Shown: piece by piece, positions 17,104-26,824 of the stretch
How positions within the stretch are numbered: position 1 is the stretch's first letter
Layout: every line of letters starts with the position of its first letter
NCBI RefSeq assembly: GCF_002102475.1
Contig: NZ_MSQD01000007.1
Span: 62,001 to 126,000, forward strand
Direction: 5' to 3'
From: Thermoanaerobacterium sp. PSU-2
GTDB lineage: Bacteria; Bacillota; Thermoanaerobacteria; Thermoanaerobacterales; Thermoanaerobacteraceae
DNA length: 64,000 nt
Program-made: the position numbers and the translations under genes
The notes under the pieces: model-generated
Seen by the model: the letters and a program-made list of their open reading frames with translations, nothing else
The model's database searches: none
What the model was told of the DNA's origin: nothing

Positions 17104-17951
17104 CAATAACGAAATACACCATCAAAGAGATGATTAAAAAGCGTGCATTCCTCCTAATTGCAATACTTACAGTAGGATATCTTTTTATTTATGGCTATGG
17201 ATTAAGTTTAGCTTTTCATAACAACAATCAAGTTATAAACAATACGCCAAACATAGCTAAGATATTACTTGAATCACAGCTTCTCTCAGCAGGGCTTTAC
17301 TTTTCAAATTTTATAATCGCATTTTTGATAGTACTTACATCTGTAGGTGCTGTGTCAGGCGATGTTGAAAGTGGTGCTATATATGCCTTACTGTATAAAC
17401 CTCTAAAGAGGCATGAATACGTGCTTGGCAAATTTATAGGGCTTAGCATAATTATCACTGTATATAGCACATTGTTGTTTCTTTCAGTAATAGGACTTAA
17501 TATCGCTTTTGGCACGAAAGTATACTTAGGATTAGGAAACGTCTTCCGTGCATTATTCTTTTTTGACCTTGGTCCAGTAGTCCTTTTATCATTAGTAGTC
17601 GCCTCAAGTTCAATAATGTCAACTGTAAATACAGGTGTTTTAGCTGTCATGACATACGGCATCGCAATGATAGGTGGCATTCTCGAACAAATGGGATCAT
17701 TTTTCACAGATGCGACAAGTCAAGGTCTTTCAAATGTTGGTATTATCACAAGCTTAATTTTACCTACAGATGTGATATTTAGAAAGATGAATGCAGAGCT
17801 TCTCACTCAAAATATAGGCTTAAGCTTTCTTGCCCAAGGGCCTTTTGGCGGTACTTCACAGCCAAGTCCTATTATGTTTGTGTATATCATCTTCTACGTT
17901 TGTTTTTTGCTGTATTACGGAACAAAGAAATTTGAAAAAAGAGATTTGTGA
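17097..17951 (+). CDS. ABC-2 type transporter permease
   Basis: 284-residue membrane protein with six predicted membrane segments and the NosY/ABC-2 pattern (SAGLYFSNFIIAFLIVLTSV, then SGDVESGAIYALLYKPLKR). It overlaps the ATPase gene and completes the sigma-anti-sigma-ABC operon. The plus-strand operon ends 3 bp from the converging UbiA gene, with no clear terminator between them. Confidence 0.88.
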   Translation: MLTITKYTIKEMIKKRAFLLIAILTVGYLFIYGYGLSLAFHNNNQVINNTPNIAKILLESQLLSAGLYFSNFIIAFLIVLTSVGAVSGDVESGAIYALLYKPLKRHEYVLGKFIGLSIIITVYSTLLFLSVIGLNIAFGTKVYLGLGNVFRALFFFDLGPVVLLSLVVASSSIMSTVNTGVLAVMTYGIAMIGGILEQMGSFFTDATSQGLSNVGIITSLILPTDVIFRKMNAELLTQNIGLSFLAQGPFGGTSQPSPIMFVYIIFYVCFLLYYGTKKFEKRDL

Positions 17952-17954
17952 TAG

Positions 17955-18899
17955 TTATAAAATCAATCCCAGCCCTATAGCGATTATCTCTGCAATATTC
18001 ATCATCAAAAAGTTTTTGACAGACAGTGGAAATGTATCTTTCTTTGTCTGGACTTTGTAAAATTTTCTTATATTTTTATTTACAGGCGCAAATGTCAACA
18101 ATACAATAAGCCCCAATAAAGGCAGCACCTTTAAAATCACAAGAGCCACTATGTCGATGTATGAAATATAGTATAAAGCCTTAAATAATTTTAGGGCTTT
18201 TTCTTTTCCTATGTAAATAGGCAGTGTATAGCGCCTGTTTTCTAAATCGTCCTCAATATCGCATATGTTGTTTGCCAACATGATATTGGCAATCCCCATC
18301 ACCGCCGGTAACGACATGAAGAAAATTTTTAGTACAACAAGCACATTAAACCATACATTCAAAATGCCATCGCTGTATGTAACATAAGCTATATTTTTGT
18401 CGTACACATGGATAAAAACAGATAAAAATACAATCACAAATCCCATAAAAAAGCCTGAAAAAATCTCCCCTAATGGCATCCTGGATATAGGTATAGGTCC
18501 AAATGAATACAAAATACCAACTGCAAATGACATCATGCCGATTAGAAGCACTACTAAGTTTGTACGCAAATACAGTGCAAATCCTGACACAGATGCTATA
18601 AGAAGAAGTACAACTATAGTTATTACAACAGTTGTCTCGGATAGATTGTCCCTTACAATTGCATTGTGCTTCTCATAATTATACCCGTAAGTTTTATTTG
18701 CCTTTTTATAATCCATATAATTATTAATTGCGGTAGTAACCATATCAAACGATATTAGGGAAATAAACATAATTAAAAAATTAACAACTTTGAATTCATG
18801 AAAAGCATACAGTGCATATACAGTTCCCAACATAAACGGTGTCACGCTGGCAGCCTTCGTCTGTATCTCAACTAATTTTAAAAAACTCCTTACTGTCAT
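17955..18899 (-). CDS. UbiA family prenyltransferase (MenA-like)
   Basis: 314-residue membrane protein with about nine hydrophobic segments. Two polar loop motifs typical of UbiA enzymes are visible: NNYMDYKKA near residue 60 and NNICDIEDDLENRRYTLP near 200. MenA moves a polyprenyl chain to 1,4-dihydroxy-2-naphthoate, but no other menaquinone gene is present, and strict anaerobes often keep UbiA paralogues of unknown substrate. Start ATG follows GGAGG. Confidence 0.82.
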   Translation of the reverse strand: MTVRSFLKLVEIQTKAASVTPFMLGTVYALYAFHEFKVVNFLIMFISLISFDMVTTAINNYMDYKKANKTYGYNYEKHNAIVRDNLSETTVVITIVVLLLIASVSGFALYLRTNLVVLLIGMMSFAVGILYSFGPIPISRMPLGEIFSGFFMGFVIVFLSVFIHVYDKNIAYVTYSDGILNVWFNVLVVLKIFFMSLPAVMGIANIMLANNICDIEDDLENRRYTLPIYIGKEKALKLFKALYYISYIDIVALVILKVLPLLGLIVLLTFAPVNKNIRKFYKVQTKKDTFPLSVKNFLMMNIAEIIAIGLGLIL

Positions 18900-18979
18900 A
18901 TTATTTCCACTTCCTCCTTTTTTCCTTTTGATTTTATTTTAACATCAAATCACAATTAAAAAAATACCAACATTTCTAA

Positions 18980-19378
18980 TCATCTCAAATTTTTCAATCC
19001 ATCCACACAATATCCATATCCTTTCCAAGTACAATTACGGCATATATCATTCATAATATCTTCAGTCATAAATAACTTTATATTGGTCGCAATCTCGCTA
19101 TATTTCATTGATTCTCCGGGTCTTATTTGAATGCTTTCGAGCACAGCATCATCCATCTCTTTAATGCTGTCTTTATGATGTTCATTTTTGCACACGCCAG
19201 AGAAATTATTGGGGCATTTCTCGCAAATGTTATCCACACTATCCACAAGCTTTATCAACACATCATCGTCATTTTTAAGCTTTTCAACGACTTTATCCAT
19301 GTTTTTGATAAATTCCTCATCATATCCCAAGCCTTTAAAGCCTAACATACACAAAAGATGATGACCTCTTATAATCAT
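18980..19378 (-). CDS. DUF1284 cysteine-rich protein
   Basis: 132 residues beginning MIIRGHHLLCMLGF, the DUF1284 signature, with a CEKCPNNFSGVC motif and a C-terminal CRNCTWKGYGYC motif suited to binding an Fe-S cluster or zinc. The function is unknown. The start behind AGGGGGT is preferred to an upstream frame extension of 40 hydrophobic residues that would run into the divergent promoter. Confidence 0.8.
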   Translation of the reverse strand: MIIRGHHLLCMLGFKGLGYDEEFIKNMDKVVEKLKNDDDVLIKLVDSVDNICEKCPNNFSGVCKNEHHKDSIKEMDDAVLESIQIRPGESMKYSEIATNIKLFMTEDIMNDICRNCTWKGYGYCVDGLKNLR

Positions 19379-19450
19379 GTAAAAACCCCCTAAAATTTGC
19401 ATAATAAAATAATACACAATGATTATACTACATTTTAAGGAGTTGATATT

Positions 19451-19612
19451 ATGATAAGAAAAAGCAAAAAATATTATAAAGAACCTATTGAAAAGCATGA
19501 AACAGCCTCATGGGCGAATATTAAAGAAAATGCCAGCAAGGCAAAAGTACCTATCCCAAATGAAATAGAAGTCATAAACGCAAAAGAATGGGTAGATGAA
19601 AACGAAAAGTAA
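19451..19612 (+). CDS. small spore surface protein (DUF3787 / CDIF630_02480 family)
   Basis: 53-residue product with the family signature EPIEKHETASWANI in the middle and NAKEWVDENEK at the end. Start ATG lies 8 nt behind AAGGAG. Relatives in Clostridioides were found on the spore surface. The gene stands alone between divergent DUF1284 and converging nifJ, with a strong bidirectional terminator after it. It is probably made late in sporulation; the promoter class could not be read with confidence. Confidence 0.82.
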   Translation: MIRKSKKYYKEPIEKHETASWANIKENASKAKVPIPNEIEVINAKEWVDENEK

Positions 19613-19645
19613 AAGTATGGCCTCAGCAACCGAGGCCATACTTTT
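19611..19645. terminator. bidirectional terminator
   Basis: A 14-bp stem (AAAAGTATGGCCTC with its complement) and 7-nt loop with A/T runs on both sides serves the plus-strand spore gene and minus-strand nifJ. Confidence 0.9.
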
Positions 19646-22600
19646 TAAAGTTGTGAAAGAGACTTGTAGATTTCAAATCTTTCTTTTGCGTCTTTTGAAG
19701 ACTCATCATACAGCTTTTGCGCCAAATCCGGGAAAAGTGTTTCTAATGATGAATACCTTATTTCGCCTTTTAAGAAGTCTATGTAAGACGCTGTCGGTTC
19801 TTTCGAATCCAATATAAATGGATTTTTCCCTTCGGCTTTAAGCTCTGGGTTGTACCTATAAAGATGCCAATACCCCGCATCGACAGCTTTTTTCTCTTCT
19901 CTAATGCTTGTACCCATTCCTGATTTTATCCCATGATTTATACATGGAGAGTAGGCGATTATAAGTGAAGGGCCTTTATATTTCTCCGCTTCAGCAATTG
20001 CCCTCACCGTATGATTCATATTTGCACCCAAGGCAATCTGAGCCACATAGACGTATCCATAGCTCATAGCCATCAAACCTAAATCCTTCTTCTTTATTTT
20101 TTTGCCGGATGCTGCGAATTTTGCAATAGCCGCTGTAGGTGTAGATTTTGACGACTGACCTCCTGTATTTGAGTAAACTTCAGTATCCAGCACAAGCACA
20201 TTTACATCTTCTCCAGATGCCAACACATGATCCAGCCCTCCAAAACCTATATCATACGCCCACCCATCACCACCTATTATCCAATGGGACTTCTTGACAA
20301 GGTAATCTTTCAGTCTGTATATCTCCTGTACTATTTTATTAGATTTTAAATTTTCACGGCTAATTATATTTATGATTTTACTTGATGCAAGTTGAGATGC
20401 TTCACCATCATCCTTATTGTTTAGCCATTCTACAAAAGCATTTTTCAATTCATCAGGTATCTGAGTTTTAAGCGCTTCAGAGATTAATTCCCCAAGCCTC
20501 TGCCTTATTTTCTTGTTTGCGAGATATATGCCATATCCGTACTCTGCATTGTCCTCAAAAAGAGAATTTGCCCACGCAGGTCCTTTGCCTAAATCATTAG
20601 TTGTATATGGTATTGATGGTGCGCTTCCGCCGTATATTGAAGAACACCCTGTAGCATTTGCTATTATCATCCTATCGCCAAACAACTGCGTCAATAGCTT
20701 TATATAAGGAGTCTCTCCACAGCCAGGGCACGCTCCATTAAATTCAAAGAGAGGCTTACAAAACTGGCTGCCTTTCAATGTAGTCTTTTCCATCACATTA
20801 TCTTTTGGCTTAATCTTTACAGCAAACTCCCAATTGTCAACCTGATTTTCTATTTCTCCCTCTGCTGGCATCATCACAAGTGCCTTTCCAGGTGCTGGGC
20901 ACACATCCGCACAGTTGCCACATCCTGTACAGTCTAAGGGACTTACCTGAATGCGATACTGAAACGCTTCAAGCCCTCTACCTACCGCTTTTTTGGTCTC
21001 AAAAGTAGGCGGTGCATTTCTCACTTCTTCATCGTTTAGCAAAAACGGTCTTATAACAGCGTGAGGACATACCAATGAGCATTGGTTGCACTGTATGCAT
21101 TTTTCTATCTGCCACTGCGGAATCATTACAGCTATGCCACGCTTCTCGTATGCTGTTGTTCCCAATGGAAATGTACCGTCTTCCATGCCTGAAAAAGCAC
21201 TTACGGGCAAATCATCGCCTTCATTTTTGGCCATAGGTTTTTGTATTTTGGTCAAAAATTCCGGTTCATCCTTGACAAAATCTTCATTTTCGACGACATT
21301 TTCCCATGAAGTGGGAACATTAACTTTTCGCAAAGACTCCAATGTCCTGTCAACAGCTTTAATATTCATGTCGACTATGTTTTGCCCTTTGCTGCCGTAA
21401 GTCTTTTGTATAGATTCTTTTAAGTACCTAATGGCATCTTCAAATGGTATTATATTGATAAGCCTAAAAAATACCGTCTGCATTATCATGTTTATCCTAC
21501 CGCCTAAGCCTACTTCTCTTGCAATAGATATGGCGTCAATTGTATAAAAATTTATCTTGTTTTTGGCAATGTACCTTTTCATAGATGCTGGAAGCTTTTC
21601 GTCAAGTTCTGATTCACTCCAAGGGCAGTTTAAGACAAAGGTTCCACCGTTTTTTAGTCCCTTCAAAATGTCGTAGTTGTAAATAAAAGACTTGTTATGG
21701 CATGCTATATAATCGGCATGATACACAAGATAACTGGATTTTATAGGCTTCTGGCCAAATCTCAAATGAGATATGGTAGTTCCTCCTGATTTTTTGCTAT
21801 CATACTGAAAATAACCTTGCACATAAAGATTTGTATTGTCACCGATTATCTTTATGGCAGATTTATTTGCACCAACAGTTCCATCTGAGCCTAAGCCATA
21901 AAATTTGCAGCTTACAGTTCCTTGCGGCACAGTTTCTATTAATCTGCCTGCATTTAAAGACGTCATCGTCACATCATCTTTTATTCCTATCGTAAATCTA
22001 TCTATCGGATTGTACTTTTTAAGGTTTTCATACACTGCTATGATTTGCGATGGAGTCGTATCTTTTGAACCTAAACCGTATCTGCCTCCTACGATTATAG
22101 GTTTATCTTGTTTGCCAAAAAATGCTTTCACCACATCAAGGTATAGAGGCTCGCCGATAGACCCAGGCTCTTTTGTCCTGTCTAATACAGCTATCCTCTT
22201 GACTGTGCTTGGGACAGCATTTAAAAAGTGCTTTTCTGAAAACGGCCTGTAAAGCCTAACTTTTACAAGTCCAACTTTCTCGCCTAACCCCAAAAGATAA
22301 TCAATCGTTTCCTCAATTGTCTCACATACAGAGCCCATTGCTACTATTACGTATTCAGCATCTTTTGCCCCGTAGTAGTCAAACAAATGATACTCCCTAC
22401 CTGTCAATTCTTTTATTTTCTCCATATAGAATGCAACTACATCTGGTACCTTTTCATAAAATTTATTTGCTGCTTCTCTTCCTTGAAAGTATATGTCAGG
22501 GTTCTGGGCAGTTCCTCTTACCACCGGGTGTTCAGAATTTAGCGCTCTATTCCTGAATTCATTTATTGCATCATAATCTACAAGCTTTTTTAAATCCTCG

Positions 22601-23163
22601 TAATCAATAACTTCAATCTTTTTTATCTCGTGGGATGTTCTAAAACCGTCAAAGAAGTGCAAAAATGGCACTCTCGACTTAATTGCGCTAAGGTGTGCAA
22701 TACACCCTAAATCCATCACTTCTTGAACGCTATTTGATGCAAGAAGTGCAAATCCTGTTTGCCTACATGCCATCACATCCTGATGATCTCCAAAGATAGA
22801 TAAGGCATGTGCTGCTATGGCACGGGCACTTACGTGAAAAACACCAGGCAAAAGCTCACCTGCAATTTTGTACATATTGGGTATCATAAGGAGAAGACCT
22901 TGTGATGCTGTGTATGTAGTCGTCAGTGCACCTCCTTGTAGCGATCCATGTACCGCTCCTGCGGCACCTGCTTCTGATTGCATCTCTACCACTTTAACCG
23001 TATCTCCAAAGATATTTTTTTTGCCATGTGCAGACCATTCATCTACACTCTCCGCCATTGGCGACGACGGAGTGATGGGGTATATGGCAGCAACCTCTGT
23101 AAAAGCGTATGATGCATACGCTGCAGCAGTATTTCCATCCATCGATTTCATTTCGACAGTCAT
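19645..23163 (-). CDS. nifJ: pyruvate:ferredoxin (flavodoxin) oxidoreductase
   Basis: 1172-residue single-chain PFOR that oxidises pyruvate to acetyl-CoA and CO2 and reduces ferredoxin, the main pyruvate branch in saccharolytic anaerobes. All domains are present in order: N-terminal transketolase-like domain (ITPSSPMAE), the YGLGSDGTVGANK segment, two 4Fe-4S motifs (CIQCNQCSLVCP and CTGCGNCADVCP), and the C-terminal TPP domain with GCPGCGETPY, GDGWAYDIG and EVYSNTGGQ. Start ATG is 10 nt behind GGAGGG. It is transcribed alone from a long AT-rich upstream region. Confidence 0.97.
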   Translation of the reverse strand: MTVEMKSMDGNTAAAYASYAFTEVAAIYPITPSSPMAESVDEWSAHGKKNIFGDTVKVVEMQSEAGAAGAVHGSLQGGALTTTYTASQGLLLMIPNMYKIAGELLPGVFHVSARAIAAHALSIFGDHQDVMACRQTGFALLASNSVQEVMDLGCIAHLSAIKSRVPFLHFFDGFRTSHEIKKIEVIDYEDLKKLVDYDAINEFRNRALNSEHPVVRGTAQNPDIYFQGREAANKFYEKVPDVVAFYMEKIKELTGREYHLFDYYGAKDAEYVIVAMGSVCETIEETIDYLLGLGEKVGLVKVRLYRPFSEKHFLNAVPSTVKRIAVLDRTKEPGSIGEPLYLDVVKAFFGKQDKPIIVGGRYGLGSKDTTPSQIIAVYENLKKYNPIDRFTIGIKDDVTMTSLNAGRLIETVPQGTVSCKFYGLGSDGTVGANKSAIKIIGDNTNLYVQGYFQYDSKKSGGTTISHLRFGQKPIKSSYLVYHADYIACHNKSFIYNYDILKGLKNGGTFVLNCPWSESELDEKLPASMKRYIAKNKINFYTIDAISIAREVGLGGRINMIMQTVFFRLINIIPFEDAIRYLKESIQKTYGSKGQNIVDMNIKAVDRTLESLRKVNVPTSWENVVENEDFVKDEPEFLTKIQKPMAKNEGDDLPVSAFSGMEDGTFPLGTTAYEKRGIAVMIPQWQIEKCIQCNQCSLVCPHAVIRPFLLNDEEVRNAPPTFETKKAVGRGLEAFQYRIQVSPLDCTGCGNCADVCPAPGKALVMMPAEGEIENQVDNWEFAVKIKPKDNVMEKTTLKGSQFCKPLFEFNGACPGCGETPYIKLLTQLFGDRMIIANATGCSSIYGGSAPSIPYTTNDLGKGPAWANSLFEDNAEYGYGIYLANKKIRQRLGELISEALKTQIPDELKNAFVEWLNNKDDGEASQLASSKIINIISRENLKSNKIVQEIYRLKDYLVKKSHWIIGGDGWAYDIGFGGLDHVLASGEDVNVLVLDTEVYSNTGGQSSKSTPTAAIAKFAASGKKIKKKDLGLMAMSYGYVYVAQIALGANMNHTVRAIAEAEKYKGPSLIIAYSPCINHGIKSGMGTSIREEKKAVDAGYWHLYRYNPELKAEGKNPFILDSKEPTASYIDFLKGEIRYSSLETLFPDLAQKLYDESSKDAKERFEIYKSLSQL

Positions 23164-23308
23164 AAATATTTAACCCTCCTCGTTCAAATAAAGCAATATT
23201 AAATTTTGCTAAAATTAGTATTTCATAAAAAATGATTATCATACATATTACTGCCAGTTTGTTTATAAGCTTAATACACTTTGATAGTACAATCTAAATT
23301 TTGTCATA

Positions 23309-23360
23309 TTGACAATCTTTTCATAGTAGAATATAATAAATAAAAATGAGTGAGCACTCA
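23309..23360 (+). promoter_or_regulatory. consensus promoter and autorepressor operator of the TetR gene
   Basis: TTGACA (23309-23314), exactly 17 bp, TATAAT (23332-23337), a perfect sigma-A promoter. The palindrome TGAGTGAGCACTCA (23347-23360) sits over the expected transcription start. This sequence type is the usual operator of TetR/AcrR regulators, so the downstream repressor probably controls itself and the exporter. Confidence 0.85.
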
Positions 23361-23375
23361 CTTGGAGGTGTATAA

Positions 23376-23990
23376 ATGAAAAAAGATGATATTTCAACAG
23401 AAGAAAAGATCATAAATGCATCAATTGAACTTTTTAGCGAAAAAGGATTTGACAGCACAAAGACAAGCGAAATTGCCAAAAATGCAGGCGTCGCAGAAGG
23501 AACTATATTTAGGTACTTTAAAACAAAAAAAGATATACTTATGTCCATCGTCACAAAAGCAATCCAATTTTTTTCTGAAAAGTTCATCGTATTGCCTCTA
23601 AATAAAGTTCTTCACTCTGAAAAACCAGAAGAAGAAATTCTCGCAGATCTATTAAAAGATAGGTATGAAATGATCTCAAAAAATTTTTCAATAATCAAAG
23701 TGATAGGCACAGAAGCATTGACAAAAGAAAAAATACGCGAAAAACTGGTGGAACACGTTGCAATAAAGACACTGGAAATAGGAGAAGAATTTTATCAGAA
23801 TGGCATTGAAAAAGGCATATTTAGGGATTTGCCTCCACGTACTGTTGTCCGCTCGCTTTTTGGCTCTATAATGATGCTTATAGCCGAACAGCAATTTTTC
23901 CCCGATGACAAAAAATCAAAAGATGTGGACAAAGAAATCAGCACAATCGTGGAGATCTTTATGAATGGCATAAAATCGAGAAAGGAGTAG
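23376..23990 (+). CDS. TetR/AcrR family transcriptional regulator
   Basis: 204 residues. The N-terminal helix-turn-helix is clear (KIINASIELFSEKGFDSTKT, then IAKNAGVAEGTIFRYFKTKKDI). The remainder is the ligand-binding domain. Start ATG follows GGAGGTG. It leads a four-gene operon with an HlyD-type adaptor, an ABC ATPase and an ABC-2 permease, so it probably senses the compound exported. The palindrome just upstream is the likely operator. Confidence 0.92.
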   Translation: MKKDDISTEEKIINASIELFSEKGFDSTKTSEIAKNAGVAEGTIFRYFKTKKDILMSIVTKAIQFFSEKFIVLPLNKVLHSEKPEEEILADLLKDRYEMISKNFSIIKVIGTEALTKEKIREKLVEHVAIKTLEIGEEFYQNGIEKGIFRDLPPRTVVRSLFGSIMMLIAEQQFFPDDKKSKDVDKEISTIVEIFMNGIKSRKE

Positions 23991-23996
23991 TAGTCT

Positions 23997-24740
23997 ATGA
24001 AGCGTTTAATGGTGTTTATAGCATTATTAGTCATATCAATATTCATCATCTCAGGATGTTCAAATACAGCTTCAAATGAAAATGTATACTCTGGAACAAT
24101 TGAATCAACAACGGTAAACGTTCAATCAGAAATTTCTGGGCGCATATTAGATTTATACGTTAGCACCGGTGAACAAGTTAAAAAGGGAGACAAGATAGCT
24201 TTGCTTGATGTCAGCCAATATGAAGAACAAGCTAAAGAAGCAAAAGCAGCTCTTGATATGGCAAAATTAAATTATGAACAAATCAAAAATGGACCCAAAG
24301 AACAGGCAGATATTGCAAATCTCAAGGTAGAGCAAGCTCAAGCAGCCTATGATCTATCTAATCTAATGGTTAAAAAAGGCGTGATAACATCTCCTATTAG
24401 CGGTACTATTATAGACACATATTTTAATGCAGGTGAAATCATAACTCCAGGCGGTAATATAGCTGAAATATCTGATCTAAGCAATCTTTGGATTAAAATA
24501 TACGTCCCAGAAAAATACTTGTACAAAGTATCCCTTAATAAAGATGTTGCCATAAGCGTAAACTTCATTAATAAGAAAATAAGCGGTAAAGTCGTGTACA
24601 TTTCTCCAAATGGTGAATTTACACCCAAAAATGCTACTACAGAGTCTTCAAAAGAGGACATCGTATATGAGGTAAAAATACAAATAAAAGACAATGTTAA
24701 AGAATTAAAGCCTGGAATGCTGGCAGATGTGACTATATGA
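23997..24740 (+). CDS. HlyD-family periplasmic adaptor lipoprotein
   Basis: 247 residues with a lipoprotein signal peptide (lipobox ISGC, cysteine near residue 21), biotinyl-lipoyl-like halves (VQSEISGRILDLYVSTGEQV; PISGTIIDTYFNAGE) and a short coiled-coil between them. In a Gram-positive-type cell it would be anchored outside the membrane and work with the ABC pair downstream, as in YbhG or MacA-like exporters. It begins 6 bp after the TetR gene. Confidence 0.88.
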   Translation: MKRLMVFIALLVISIFIISGCSNTASNENVYSGTIESTTVNVQSEISGRILDLYVSTGEQVKKGDKIALLDVSQYEEQAKEAKAALDMAKLNYEQIKNGPKEQADIANLKVEQAQAAYDLSNLMVKKGVITSPISGTIIDTYFNAGEIITPGGNIAEISDLSNLWIKIYVPEKYLYKVSLNKDVAISVNFINKKISGKVVYISPNGEFTPKNATTESSKEDIVYEVKIQIKDNVKELKPGMLADVTI

Positions 24741-24753
24741 TGAAGGTGATAAA

Positions 24754-25497
24754 ATGGACTACGTCATAGAATTAAAAGATTTGACAAAGCGCTTTGGCAA
24801 CATCACTGCCGTAGATAAGCTTTCAATTAAAGTTCCGTCAGGCAAAATCTTCGGCCTATTAGGCCCAAATGGATCTGGAAAGTCAACAACGATACGAATG
24901 ATATGTGGAATAATAAAACCCACATCTGGTCACGGCACAGTCCTGGGCTTTGACATTGTAAAAGAAAGTGAAAAGATAAAAAAGTCCATCGGATACATGT
25001 CACAGAAATTCAGCCTTTATGAAGATTTAACTGTTAAGGAAAATATGGACTTTTACTCCAGCATATATGGACTTGACAAGAAAGAAAAAGTCAAGAGAGA
25101 AAAAATCATAATTGACATGATGGAATTACACAATCGCGAAAATCAGATAGTCGGCACACTGTCTGGCGGCTGGAAACAAAGATTGGCCCTCGGATGTGCC
25201 CTTTTGCACAATCCCAAATTCATCATACTTGATGAACCAACATCTGGTGTAGACCCTGTTTCAAGGAGACTTTTCTGGAACACAATAAAAAAACTTACAT
25301 CAGAGGGGTTATCTGTATTAGTCACAACACACTACATGGAAGAAGCTCAAGAAAGCGATTTTGTCGCATTCATGTTTAACGGCCATCTTTTGACGTTTGG
25401 CACACCTTCAGAAATCGTCAGAGAAAACAATTCAAACAACCTTGAAGATGTCTTTATAAAATACGTCAATGAGCATGGCGGTATGGACAAATTGTAA
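24754..25497 (+). CDS. ABC transporter ATP-binding protein (drug-export type)
   Basis: 247-residue subunit with Walker A GPNGSGKST, signature LSGGWKQRL (in place of LSGGQ) and Walker B FIILDEPTSGVDP. This WKQR form is typical of YbhF-like multidrug exporters paired with HlyD and ABC-2 permeases. It follows the adaptor gene by 13 bp and precedes the permease by 16 bp. Confidence 0.92.
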   Translation: MDYVIELKDLTKRFGNITAVDKLSIKVPSGKIFGLLGPNGSGKSTTIRMICGIIKPTSGHGTVLGFDIVKESEKIKKSIGYMSQKFSLYEDLTVKENMDFYSSIYGLDKKEKVKREKIIIDMMELHNRENQIVGTLSGGWKQRLALGCALLHNPKFIILDEPTSGVDPVSRRLFWNTIKKLTSEGLSVLVTTHYMEEAQESDFVAFMFNGHLLTFGTPSEIVRENNSNNLEDVFIKYVNEHGGMDKL

Positions 25498-25513
25498 TGA
25501 AAGGATAGTGGCT

Positions 25514-26638
25514 ATGAGTATTTCAAGGCTTTTTGCCATAATAAAAAAGGAATTTATACAGATAAAGAGAGATAAGCCAAGTTTAGTCATATCAATAGTA
25601 ATGCCTCTTGCTATGCTTTTTCTCTTCGGATACGCCGTCTCTACAGAAGTAGATCATATACCAATGGCAGTATTCGATCAAAGCAAGACGCAAGAAAGCC
25701 GGGATTTCATAAATGCATATAGAAATTCACTGTACTTCAACCCTGAATATTATGTAGATAATATTGATGAGCTCAACAATCTCATTGATACAGGAAAAGT
25801 AAAGGCGGGACTTATCATTCCGCCAGATTTCTCACAATATAAAAACAAGATGACAAACGTACTACTTAAAATTGACGGTTCCGATCCCACAACAGCACGG
25901 ACTGCACTATCCAGCGGTATAATGGTGGCCCAGTACTTCTCAAACAAAAATACAGAGGAAGAATTGTCTAAGAAAGGTATGCACATACCTAATATAGGCA
26001 TAGACTTAAGTACAAAAGTCGAATACAACCCTGATTTAAACACATTGACATTTACCATACCTGGACTTTTAGGATTAGTAATGCAGAACATAACGATAAT
26101 ATTGACGGCTTTTGCCTTAGTAAGGGAAAAAGAAAAAGGCACAATGGAACAACTTATTGTGACGCCTATAAAGTCAGTAGAGCTTATGATAGGAAAATTG
26201 ATACCATATATTCTAATCGGATATACAGATTTTCTAATGGTTCTTGCCTTAAGCATTTATTGGTTCCGCGTTCCTGTAAATGGCAGCATATTTTTACTGC
26301 TTCTTTTAGGCTTTGACTTTATAATATGCGCTCTCGCTATAGGTATGCTTATATCAACAGCAGCAAAGACTCAAACGCAGGCAATGCAAGGCGCTTTCAT
26401 GGTGCTTTTGCCTACAATAATTTTATCAGGGTTCATATTTCCAAGAGAACAAATGCCTTCTGTCATAAGAGCTATAAGTGACGTCATTCCACTCACATAT
26501 TTTCTCGACATATTGAGGGGAATCATAATAAAAGGAATAAGCGCAAACATATTATTAAACCAAATCATAATTATGACATCAATGGGATTTGCATTGCTCT
26601 TAATCGCCGTACTAAGATTCAGAAAGAGGCTTGACTGA
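25514..26638 (+). CDS. ABC-2 family transporter permease (YhhJ/YbhR-like)
   Basis: 374 residues: one N-terminal membrane segment, a large extracytoplasmic domain (about residues 45-165), then five membrane segments with the ABC-2 signature around FALVREKEKGTMEQLIVTP. ATG at 25514 behind AAAGGA is preferred to an upstream in-frame start that would overlap the ATPase gene. It ends the TetR-controlled exporter operon. Confidence 0.9.
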   Translation: MSISRLFAIIKKEFIQIKRDKPSLVISIVMPLAMLFLFGYAVSTEVDHIPMAVFDQSKTQESRDFINAYRNSLYFNPEYYVDNIDELNNLIDTGKVKAGLIIPPDFSQYKNKMTNVLLKIDGSDPTTARTALSSGIMVAQYFSNKNTEEELSKKGMHIPNIGIDLSTKVEYNPDLNTLTFTIPGLLGLVMQNITIILTAFALVREKEKGTMEQLIVTPIKSVELMIGKLIPYILIGYTDFLMVLALSIYWFRVPVNGSIFLLLLLGFDFIICALAIGMLISTAAKTQTQAMQGAFMVLLPTIILSGFIFPREQMPSVIRAISDVIPLTYFLDILRGIIIKGISANILLNQIIIMTSMGFALLLIAVLRFRKRLD

Positions 26639-26664
26639 CTCTTGATTATTTCAAATTTAGATAT

Positions 26665-26797
26665 AGACAATCTTATTTTTGTATGTTATAATTTTTGTAG
26701 TTTAATAAGACCCTTTAAAATTAGTCCAGTGAGGCTAAAAAGGAGGAACGATATTGCTGCATATCTATATGTTTGTCCTCCTTGAGAGGGTTTTTTT
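26665..26797 (+). promoter_or_regulatory. promoter and PyrR-dependent attenuator of uraA
   Basis: TAGACA (26665-26670), 17 bp, TATAAT (26688-26693) form the promoter. The leader contains AGTCCAGTGAGGCT (26723-26736), the conserved loop bound by PyrR in pyr anti-antiterminators. It then carries AAGGAGGA paired with TCCTCCTT (26740-26783) and a GAGGG plus seven-T terminator. High UMP should make PyrR favour termination. Confidence 0.9.
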
Positions 26798-26824
26798 ATG
26801 CCAAAAATTAAAGGAGGAATCGTC

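Noticed and set aside
23232-23242. ATGATTATCAT as Fur or PerR box upstream of nifJ
   Set aside because: Only a 5-1-5 palindrome in AT-rich sequence; the flanks do not extend it to a full box.
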